Source: Thermoanaerobaculales bacterium
GTDB taxonomy: Bacteria > Acidobacteriota > Thermoanaerobaculia > Thermoanaerobaculales > Sulfomarinibacteraceae
Direction of reading: 5' to 3'
Length of the DNA stretch: 5,210 bases
Assembly: GCA_025456385.1 (NCBI GenBank)
Contig: JALOKS010000233.1
Location: 1 to 5,210, forward strand
Part shown: in pieces, positions 1 through 5,041 of the stretch
Layout of the letters: each line of letters starts with the position of its first letter
Numbering within the stretch: the first letter of the stretch is position 1
Position numbers and translations under genes: made by a program
Notes under the pieces: model-generated
Told to the model about the DNA's origin: nothing
The model's input: the letters and a program-made list of their open reading frames with translations, nothing else
Databases searched by the model: none

Positions 1-360
1 CTCCGCGTCCTCGACCCAGCCCGCGGGGCACATGGCCGCGTCCTTCGCCTTCGCCCCGGCCTCGAGCACGTGCCAGTCGAAGCCGGCGGCCCGCAGCCGT
101 GCGAGCTGGGCGGTCGTCGCGGTCGCGCGCACCGCGGTGCCCCGGACGTCATCGATGCTGACGATCCTGGTCAGCGATTCGAGCTCGGCGCGATCCTCGA
201 TCTCGAGCCGGATCGCCACCGCCCGTTCGACGGCGCCATCGCCATCCGGGGCCGGCGCCTCCGCCCGCGCGGCTCCGGAGGCTGCTGCCACCAGGGCGAG
301 TGTGCCGACCGCCATGCAGAAGCGCGCTGCGAAGCCCGACGACGCGTTCACCGATGTCAT
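1..360 (-). CDS. Secreted M14-type zinc carboxypeptidase-like protein, N-terminal 120 residues (3' end outside window)
   Basis: The frame starts at ATG 360-358 and stays open to the left window edge, so only the first 120 residues are visible. Residues 1-33 form a signal peptide: a hydrophobic stretch around 15-30 (FCMAVGTLALVAAASGA) followed by an ARA|EA cleavage site, so the product is probably exported. Residues 46-100 read like the propeptide-type domain seen before M14 carboxypeptidase domains in environmental bacteria: alternating 'AIRLEIEDRAELESL', 'VSIDDVRGTAV', then 'TTAQLARLRAAGFDWHVLE'. The later 'AMCPAGW' also fits that family. The zinc-binding HxxE...H residues would lie beyond the window, so catalysis is not shown. 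A GTG two codons upstream (366-364) is an alternative start, and an in-frame TAG at 372-370 limits extension. No clear Shine-Dalgarno sits at good spacing. Exported and coding are well supported; the M14 assignment is family recognition from memory and less certain. Confidence 0.68.
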   Translation of the reverse strand, partial: MTSVNASSGFAARFCMAVGTLALVAAASGAARAEAPAPDGDGAVERAVAIRLEIEDRAELESLTRIVSIDDVRGTAVRATATTAQLARLRAAGFDWHVLEAGAKAKDAAMCPAGWVEDAE

Positions 361-473
361 TCCCACATGCTAGCTCACTGAGGACCAGGAACCGCTGCGT
401 CGAACTGGGAGGTGGGGGCAATTAAGAATTGAAAATCGAGAATTCAAAATTCTGGCGTGTGCCCGCCCAACAT
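361..473. other. Intergenic region between Omp85-type gene and peptidase gene
   Basis: This is the 113-nt gap between the family-like stop of the Omp85-type gene (TGA 476-474) and the peptidase ATG at 360. It holds the AT-rich tandem element at 425-452, which stands out sharply from the GC-rich surroundings. The peptidase promoter would be expected here. On the minus strand the AT-rich element offers a TTGAAT followed by AT-rich sequence about 17 nt further on, but the -10 match is poor, so I do not call a promoter. The literal frame of the upstream gene runs through this region to a TAG at 372-370 and gives low-complexity, non-family residues. Confidence 0.6.
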
Positions 474-2061
474 TCAGTACTCGCCCGCCCTCCGCACCCG
501 GAAGATCGTGCTCGTGCTGACGGTGATCGTCGGCCCGGAGCCGTCGTCCGGCATGGCGAGATCGATGCGCAGGAGGTTGGTGCGGCTGAGGCGGGAGAGG
601 GGCGTCGACCCGCACCCCGTCGGTGTCGGGCCCGACCCGCGGGTCCCAGGTCATGCCGGCGTCGGCGAAGGCCACCACGCCGAACGAGAAGAGGCCGAGG
701 ATGTCCCGCTTGAGGAGGGTGCGCCACTGCAGGTTGAGCAGGGCGCGGCCGGTGCCGTCGAAGGTGTCCGGGTCCCAGCCGCGGAGGCCGACATCGGCGC
801 CGAGAGTGAGCTGGCGGTCGAGGTCGAGGGCGTGCGACTCCTCTGCCAGCAGCCGCAGCTGCCAGCCGGTCGGTCCGAGCTGGGCGGCGCCGAGCTGGAT
901 CCCGGCGACCAGGTTGCGAGCCCCGCTGTCCTCCCAGCGACCCGACAGCCAGCTGTCGCCGAGCACCAGCCAGCGGCCGTGCTGGCCGGCCACCCGCAGG
1001 CCGGACGCGACCAGCAGGCGGTCGCGGTCGCCGCCGAAGCGCGGCCCGGAGAGCACGGCGGCCAGCGAGAAGTTGGGCCCGAGGGCGACATCCTCCTGGA
1101 TCTCCCAGGCGCGGAAGCCCTCGACCACGATGAAGCGGTCCGAGACCTGCTCGTAGGCGATGCTCGGCCCCTCGATGAGGATGTCCTCGGGTTCGGGGTA
1201 GGCGTCGCCGGAGCCCTCGAAGCGCCAATCGGAGTACAGCCTGCGGCGGTGCTCCCAGCCGGCGCTCACGCGGCGGGTGATGTGGCCGTCGCCGGGCAGG
1301 CGCGCGCCGGCCCAGAAGCGCATCGCCTCGTTGTCGCGCAGACCGCTGACGGCCTGCTCCGACTGCGAGTAGAGGTAGGAGACGAGCTGCTCGCTCAGGT
1401 ACTCGGCACCCAGCGACCAGCGGGTGGCAAGGGAGTAGAACGGGCGGTCGACGCGGAACTCCTCGCGCGAGCCGTCGGACAGGTTGGAGTGCTCGACGTA
1501 CAGCTGCCACCGGGTGTTGAACACGTTGGGGTCGAAGTACAGGTACGACAGCTCGTTGCGCTCGTCGTCCGACTCGAAGCCGACGCGCACGGTCTTGCCC
1601 CACCCGAGGAGGTTCTGCTCCTCGAGGTTGATCCCGAAGCTCGAGCGGTTGCCCGTGACACCCGCTTCGCCCCCGATCTGCAGCGACCACGTGTCGCGGG
1701 TTTCGACGAGGACCTCGACCCCGCCGTCGACCCGGCGGGCGCTGATCTCCACCGGGTTCATGATGCCGAGCGAGCGCAGGATGCGGGCGCTCTCGGTGGC
1801 GGCGCTCGCCGAGTACGGATCCCCCTCCTTGAAGAGCAGCATCGAGCGCAGGAAGCCCTCCGTGCTGACGATGTGGAGGGCGTTCGCCCAACGGTAGAAC
1901 CAGGCGTCGGTCTTCGGGTCCGAGACGTCGAAGATCTTCTCGCGGTCGAAGCGGATGGCGACGATGGTCAGGCCGTCGAGCTCGGGTTCGGCGGCCGGGG
2001 CGGTCGCCGCGAAGCAGGAGGAAGCGCCGAGGAGAAGGGCAGCCGCGAGCGGCGCCTTCAC
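370..2061 (-). CDS. Omp85/BamA-TamA family outer-membrane protein, C-terminus frameshifted
   Basis: The gene encodes an outer-membrane beta-barrel of the Omp85 superfamily (surface antigen D15 type), whose members insert or export proteins across the outer membrane. It starts at GTG 2061-2059, overlapping the upstream stop as GTGA. Residues 1-24 are a signal peptide (KAPLAAALLLGASSCFAA). Residues about 30-126 form a single POTRA-like domain, from 'LTIVAIRF' through 'ESARILRSLGIMNPVEI' to 'VEVLVETRDTWSL'. From about 127 on there are alternating amphipathic beta strands, with 'LRGWDPDTFDGTGRALLNLQWR' features at 426-447 matching the conserved L6 RGF/RGY motif (here R427-G428-W429) and its following strand. 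Family-like sequence ends at A487. The literal frame then gives proline/histidine-rich residues to a TAG at 372-370 (563 residues). Shifting by +1 recovers the last strands and a stop at 474 (about 528 residues). One POTRA is fewer than in BamA. The exact substrate is unknown. Confidence 0.85.
   Translation of the reverse strand: MKAPLAAALLLGASSCFAATAPAAEPELDGLTIVAIRFDREKIFDVSDPKTDAWFYRWANALHIVSTEGFLRSMLLFKEGDPYSASAATESARILRSLGIMNPVEISARRVDGGVEVLVETRDTWSLQIGGEAGVTGNRSSFGINLEEQNLLGWGKTVRVGFESDDERNELSYLYFDPNVFNTRWQLYVEHSNLSDGSREEFRVDRPFYSLATRWSLGAEYLSEQLVSYLYSQSEQAVSGLRDNEAMRFWAGARLPGDGHITRRVSAGWEHRRRLYSDWRFEGSGDAYPEPEDILIEGPSIAYEQVSDRFIVVEGFRAWEIQEDVALGPNFSLAAVLSGPRFGGDRDRLLVASGLRVAGQHGRWLVLGDSWLSGRWEDSGARNLVAGIQLGAAQLGPTGWQLRLLAEESHALDLDRQLTLGADVGLRGWDPDTFDGTGRALLNLQWRTLLKRDILGLFSFGVVAFADAGMTWDPRVGPDTDGVRVDAPLPPQPHQPPAHRSRHAGRRLRADDHRQHEHDLPGAEGGRVLNVGRAHARILNSRFSILNCPHLPVRRSGSWSSVS
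425..452. repeat. AT-rich tandem repeat, two 14-nt units
   Basis: Two adjacent 14-nt units, AGAATTGAAAATCG (425-438) and AGAATTCAAAATTC (439-452), are identical at 11 of 14 positions and are preceded by a partial AATTA unit at 420-424. The element is about 75% AT in a window of about 70% GC. It lies in the intergenic gap directly downstream of the Omp85-type gene. From general experience, similar AATTCAAAATTC-like strings recur between genes in GC-rich environmental genomes and are often mis-translated as C-terminal 'ILNSRFSILN' tails, which is what the literal frame of the upstream gene gives here. Function is unknown; a promoter, terminator-like or mobile repeat role are all possible. Confidence 0.6.
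474..606 (-). pseudogene. Displaced C-terminal beta-strand segment of the Omp85-type protein (+1 frame)
   Basis: In the +1 frame relative to the upstream coding sequence, this stretch reads 'LSRLSRTNLLRIDLAMPDD', then 'ITVSTSTIFRVRRAGEY' and a TGA at 476-474. That is the expected ending of an Omp85 barrel: a penultimate strand with an RIDLA core and a last strand ending in an aromatic residue. The in-frame continuation is low-complexity and runs into the AT-rich intergenic repeat. The +1 frame has its own TGA at 653-651, so the shift must lie below that, most likely at the C-rich run at about 588-606 on the opposite strand of GGCGTC/GAGAGG. Removing one base restores the frame. This could be a sequencing or assembly error, a real mutation or, less likely, programmed frameshifting. 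Confidence 0.7.
2058..2061 (-). promoter_or_regulatory. GTGA stop-start overlap (translational coupling)
   Basis: The TGA of the pentapeptide-repeat gene (2060-2058) overlaps the GTG start of the Omp85-type gene (2061-2059). There is no strong Shine-Dalgarno just upstream of the GTG (sequence GGCGCCCGCG), so re-initiation by the terminating ribosome is the likely way the second gene is translated. The choice of this GTG is supported by the signal peptide that begins directly at it. Confidence 0.75.
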
Positions 2062-3497
2062 CGCGGGCGCCGCTTGCGGGCCGACTCGCGCTCCCGTACC
2101 AGCTCGGCCACCTCGCGGATGCGCTTCCTCTCCCGCGCTTCCCGCGCCTTCGCCGCCTTCTTGCCGACACCCTGGAAGAGCTGGCTCGCCAGCAGGAGCA
2201 GCTTGAGGTGGCCGGCCGCGCTCGGCAGCTTGGTGCTGCGGACCTTGCACCCCCAGAGGCGGGTGGTGGCGATGTTGGCCTTGGTGAAGTCGGCGTTGCG
2301 GAGATCCGAGTACCGCAGGTCGGCCCGGTCGAGGTCGATGCCCACCGCCTCGGTGAAGCGGAGGTCGACGCCGATCAGCTTCGCGCCGCGCGCGGTGACG
2401 AGGATCATGTTGGTCCCCGACAGGTCGGCGCTCTGGCCGATGACGTCCTCGAGGCTCGCCTTCTTGAGGTTGGCGTGGCGGAGGTTCGCCTCGACGAGGT
2501 TGGCGCGCTTGAAGTTGGCGCCTTCGAGGTTGGCGTGGCGGAGATCGGCCTGCTCGAGGACCGCGTCGTGGAAGTCGAAGCCCCGCAGCTCGCAGCGGGC
2601 GAAGATCGCCTTGCGCAGGTTGGCGTTGGCGAAGGACAACCGGCCGAGGCTCGGCGAGCGGAAGTCGAGCTCCGCGAGCTGAGCGCCCGTGAGGTTGCAG
2701 CCGTCGAACACGGCCCCGAGCAGGCTCGACTGGCGGAGGTCGGCGCCGGTGAAGTTGGTGCCCACGAAGCTCGCCTTCTCGAGGTCGGCGTGGCTGAGGC
2801 TGGCGCCTTCGCACTGGGCGCCGTCGAAGACGGCCTCGCTCAGGAGGGCGCCGTGGAAGTTGGCGTTGCGCAGCGCGGCGTTGCGGAAGTCCGCGCGCTG
2901 CAGCCGGCAGCCCTTGAGCTGGGCGGCGTCGCCCTGGGCCTCGGTGAAGACCGCGCCCTCGAGGCTGATGTTCTGCATCTCGACGCCGTCGAAGATCGCG
3001 CCCTTGCCCTGCACGCCGCGCATCACCGTGCGCTCGAAGCGCCCGCCGCGCAGCGAGGCGCCCTCGAGCCGGGCCCCCGACAGGTCCGCCTCGTCGAAGA
3101 GCGCGCTCTCCATCTGAGTCTGCGACAGGTCGCAGTTGCGGAGGACTGCGCGGCTCAGGTTGGCGCCGCGCATGGTCGCCCGGAACAGCGAGGAACGCGA
3201 CAGGTCGAGGCCCGAGAGGTCCAGGAAGTCGAGGCGGACGTTGTCGAGCCGCGCCTCGACGATCGAGGCCCTCGTGAGCTGGGCCCCCTCGATGATCGCG
3301 CGCGACAGGTCGGCGCCGTCGAGCCGCGCGCCGACGAGCCCCGCGCCCCGCAGATGCGCCTTGCTGAGGTCGAGGCCGCGCAGGTCCTGGCCCGAGAGGT
3401 CGGCATCGATGAGGTCGGGGGCCAGGGTCGGGTTGGCGGCGCGCCACTCGTTCCACCTTCCGGATCGAAGCTGGGCGAGGTGGTCTGGATTGGCCAT
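2058..3497 (-). CDS. Pentapeptide-repeat protein with basic C-terminal helix, 479 residues
   Basis: The protein is built of A(D/N)LXX-type pentapeptides, which fold into a right-handed four-sided beta-helix. Residues 1-25 are a non-repeat N-terminal piece (DHLAQLRSGRWNEWRAANP) of the kind often found before such repeats. With central L/F/M/I residues at 29, 34, 39 and so on to 424, the register never slips, giving 80 pentapeptides or 20 coils. The best-conserved part is 316-345, with RANL/HANL/GANF units. Residues 431-441 are hydrophobic (LKLLLLASQLF), probably a capping helix. Residues 446-479 have 16 K/R among 34 and are probably helical. There is no signal peptide or membrane segment, so it should be cytosolic unless exported by a dedicated route. 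The ATG at 3497 has GGAG ten bases upstream (3508-3511), slightly far. It overlaps the Omp85-type gene by 4 nt. Known relatives include gyrase-protecting MfpA/Qnr, but those are about half this length and dimeric, so function is not assigned. Confidence 0.93.
   Translation of the reverse strand: MANPDHLAQLRSGRWNEWRAANPTLAPDLIDADLSGQDLRGLDLSKAHLRGAGLVGARLDGADLSRAIIEGAQLTRASIVEARLDNVRLDFLDLSGLDLSRSSLFRATMRGANLSRAVLRNCDLSQTQMESALFDEADLSGARLEGASLRGGRFERTVMRGVQGKGAIFDGVEMQNISLEGAVFTEAQGDAAQLKGCRLQRADFRNAALRNANFHGALLSEAVFDGAQCEGASLSHADLEKASFVGTNFTGADLRQSSLLGAVFDGCNLTGAQLAELDFRSPSLGRLSFANANLRKAIFARCELRGFDFHDAVLEQADLRHANLEGANFKRANLVEANLRHANLKKASLEDVIGQSADLSGTNMILVTARGAKLIGVDLRFTEAVGIDLDRADLRYSDLRNADFTKANIATTRLWGCKVRSTKLPSAAGHLKLLLLASQLFQGVGKKAAKAREARERKRIREVAELVRERESARKRRPR
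2466..2543 (-). repeat. 18-nt direct repeat spaced by one beta-helix coil (60 nt)
   Basis: The identical plus-strand 18-mer GAGGTTGGCGTGGCGGAG occurs at 2466-2483 and 2526-2543. The 60-nt offset equals 20 residues, exactly one coil of four pentapeptides. It encodes the LRHANL stretches at residues 319-324 and 339-344. The perfect identity suggests recent duplication or gene conversion of a coil within the repeat domain. Confidence 0.75.
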
Positions 3498-3520
3498 GCA
3501 GGTCGATCTCCGTGAGCGGC

Positions 3521-3551
3521 GGAACCGCGTTCCATTATACGGTGCGGTTCC
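3521..3551. promoter_or_regulatory. Dyad around the -10 box, candidate operator
   Basis: GGAACCGC (3521-3528) and GCGGTTCC (3544-3551) are perfect 8-bp inverted arms separated by 15 nt that contain the TATAAT. Nested in it is a second dyad, GGAAC-CGC-GTTCC (3521-3533), covering the predicted transcription start. Three GGAAC/GTTCC half-sites over the promoter core would suit repression by a dimeric regulator. No regulator gene is in the window, so this is inference from symmetry and position. Confidence 0.4.
3534..3539 (-). promoter_or_regulatory. Predicted sigma70-type -10 box (TATAAT) upstream of the pentapeptide-repeat gene
   Basis: The minus strand reads CCGTATAATGG, a perfect TATAAT consensus in otherwise very GC-rich sequence. 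It would put transcription start near 3526-3528, leaving a leader of about 30 nt before the ATG at 3497. No good TTGACA-like -35 hexamer is present at 16-18 nt upstream (the sequence there is CGCAGC-like), so activity may depend on an activator or be weak. It would drive the pentapeptide-repeat and Omp85-type genes as one unit. Confidence 0.55.
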
Positions 3552-3586
3552 CGGCTGCTGCGGCGGGTGCGGGGCGGTCGAGGCTC

Positions 3587-5008
3587 CTAAGGCCTCAGGA
3601 CCAGCATCCGCTCCTCGGTCATCTCGCGGTAGGCGAACGCCGGGCCCTCGCGGCCGACGCCCGAGCCCTTGACGCCGCCGTACGGCATCGGGTCCGAGCG
3701 CCAGGTGGGCACGTCGTTGTGGATGACCGCACCGACCTCGAGCCGCTCCCAGGCGAGCAGCAGCTTCCGGGTGTCATTGCTGAAGATCCCGGCCTGCAGG
3801 CCGTAGCGCGAGTCGTTGACCATCAGCAGGGCCTGCTCGAAGTCCTCGTAGGCGTCGAGGCAGGCGACCGGCCCGAAGACCTCGTCGGCGACCACCGGCT
3901 GCTCGTGCGGCACCTCCTCGAGCAGGGTCGGCGTGACGACGTTGCCGCTGCGCTCGCCGCCGGCGAGCAGGCGGCCCTTGGCCCGCCGCGCCTCGCCGAT
4001 CCACGACGTGACGCGCTCCGCGTTGGCCTCGTCGATCAGCGGCCCGCAGATCACGCCGTCGTGCCGGGGGTCGCCGTGCGCGACCGCGGCCGCGGCCTCG
4101 GCGAGCGCGCGGCGCATCGCCATGTAGCGGTCCTCGTGAACCAGGATGCGCTGCACGCTGATGCAGCTCTGGCCGGCGAAGCCGTAGGCGGCGGCGACGA
4201 TGCGCCGCGCCACGTCGTCCTCATCGGCGATATCGGGCTCCACCACCACCGCCGCGTTGCCGCCGAGCTCGAGCGCCACCCGGCGCCGCCAGGCGAGCTC
4301 CTTGAGCCGCCAGCCGACCGCCATCGAGCCGGTGAAGCTGACCAGGGCGAAGCGCTCGTCCGTGGCGAGGGTCTCGGCGTCGGCGCCGCGGGAAGGGATC
4401 ACCGACAGGCCGCCGGCCGGCAGACCGGCCTCGGCGAGGATGCCGGCGAGCAGCAGCGCCGGTCCGGGGGTCTGGCTCGCGGGCTTGAGCACGACCGGGC
4501 AGCCCGCGGCCACCGCCGGCGCCAGCTTGTGGGCGACCAGGTTGAGCGGGAAGTTGAAGGGCGTGATGGCGAGCACCGGTCCGACCGGCACGCGCCGCAC
4601 CAGGCCGAGGCGGCCGACCCCCGAGGGGAAGCCGCCGAGGTCGAGGGCCTCGAGCTCCGGCCGGCGGGCGACGAGGGCCGACGCGGTGAAGGTGTCGCGG
4701 CAGCGCTCGGCCTCGACGCGGGCGAGCGCGATCGGCTTGCCGGCCTCCTCGCAGAGGACCTGAGCGAGCCCCTCGCGGCGCTCGCCGATGAGAGCCGCCG
4801 CGCGCTCGAGGATCGCCGCGCGCTCGGCCGGCGGCAGGGCCGCCATCGTCGGCGCGGCGCGGTGGGCCGCGGCGGCCGCGGCCTCGAGCTCGGCCGGCCC
4901 GCCGCGCGCCACCCGCAGGACCTCGCGCCCGTCGTAGGGCGAGCGCACCGTCATCCAGTCGGCGCCCTCGCGCGGCTCCCCTCCGAGGACGAGCGGCAGC
5001 TCTCTCAT
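3587..5008 (-). CDS. Aldehyde dehydrogenase family protein, NAD(P)-dependent, 473 residues
   Basis: This soluble enzyme would oxidise an aldehyde to its carboxylate with NAD(P)+. All expected ALDH-superfamily elements are present in order: N152 in 'TPFNFP' (oxyanion/NAD contact), K175 in 'LKPASQTP' (nucleotide binding), 'SFTGSMAVG' at 224-232 (Rossmann loop), catalytic base E247 in 'ALELGGNA', catalytic C282 in 'GQSCISVQR', E376 in 'DEVFGPV' (ribose binding) and 'MPYGGVKGSGVGREG' at 441-455 near the C-terminus. The length is normal for the family. ATG 5008-5006 is preferred over ATG 5029 because GGGAGG lies five bases before it. The 'FNFPLNLVAHK' and 'QSCISVQRI' wording resembles the lactaldehyde/glycolaldehyde and non-phosphorylating GAPDH-like subgroup, but the substrate cannot be fixed from sequence alone. 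Its neighbours do not indicate a pathway. Confidence 0.95.
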   Translation of the reverse strand: MRELPLVLGGEPREGADWMTVRSPYDGREVLRVARGGPAELEAAAAAAHRAAPTMAALPPAERAAILERAAALIGERREGLAQVLCEEAGKPIALARVEAERCRDTFTASALVARRPELEALDLGGFPSGVGRLGLVRRVPVGPVLAITPFNFPLNLVAHKLAPAVAAGCPVVLKPASQTPGPALLLAGILAEAGLPAGGLSVIPSRGADAETLATDERFALVSFTGSMAVGWRLKELAWRRRVALELGGNAAVVVEPDIADEDDVARRIVAAAYGFAGQSCISVQRILVHEDRYMAMRRALAEAAAAVAHGDPRHDGVICGPLIDEANAERVTSWIGEARRAKGRLLAGGERSGNVVTPTLLEEVPHEQPVVADEVFGPVACLDAYEDFEQALLMVNDSRYGLQAGIFSNDTRKLLLAWERLEVGAVIHNDVPTWRSDPMPYGGVKGSGVGREGPAFAYREMTEERMLVLRP

Positions 5009-5013
5009 GGCAA

Positions 5014-5019
5014 CCTCCC
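5014..5019 (-). promoter_or_regulatory. Shine-Dalgarno GGGAGG deciding the aldehyde dehydrogenase start
   Basis: The minus strand reads GGGAGG-TTGCC-ATG, with five bases to the ATG at 5008. The alternative in-frame ATG at 5029 lies upstream of this site and has no comparable purine tract before it, so the shorter 473-residue product is preferred. Confidence 0.75.
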
Positions 5020-5041
5020 GAGCGCCCATCGTAGCGCGTCC

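Larger units (their letters stand above)
3498..3586. other. Intergenic region between aldehyde dehydrogenase and pentapeptide-repeat gene
   Basis: This 89-nt gap separates the aldehyde dehydrogenase stop (TAG 3589-3587) from the pentapeptide-repeat ATG (3497). It holds a minus-strand -10 box, a dyad around it and the GGAG at 3508-3511. I see no hairpin followed by a T-run after the dehydrogenase stop, so transcription may also read through from that gene. Confidence 0.7.

Noticed and set aside
454..467. GGCG-N6-CGCC hairpin followed by T-rich sequence on the minus strand as an intrinsic terminator
   Set aside because: The stem is only 4 bp and the following bases (AGAATTTTGAATTC) are not a proper T-run, so it is too weak to call.
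2004..2061. Omp85-type protein as a lipoprotein (Cys16 in GASSC)
   Set aside because: The residues before the Cys (A-S-S) do not make a good lipobox, and Omp85 barrels of this type normally use signal peptidase I.
457..2682. Long plus-strand open frame of 741 codons
   Set aside because: It lies antisense to the Omp85-type and pentapeptide-repeat genes, shows no domain or signal, and long antisense frames are expected at this GC content.
370..3456. A 1028-residue fusion of an Arg/Pro-rich N-terminus and the Omp85 barrel
   Set aside because: The upstream half is an out-of-frame reading of the pentapeptide-repeat gene. The signal peptide at the GTG 2061 marks the true start of the barrel protein.
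2208..3515. Plus-strand frame with a regular Val/Glu/Ala repeat pattern
   Set aside because: Its periodicity is the mirror image of the 15-nt repeats of the pentapeptide-repeat gene on the other strand; it has no independent support.
3521..3533. GGAACCGCGTTCC as a LexA (SOS) box
   Set aside because: The known GAAC/GTTC-type LexA site has a 4-nt spacer and this one has 3; there is no SOS gene nearby.
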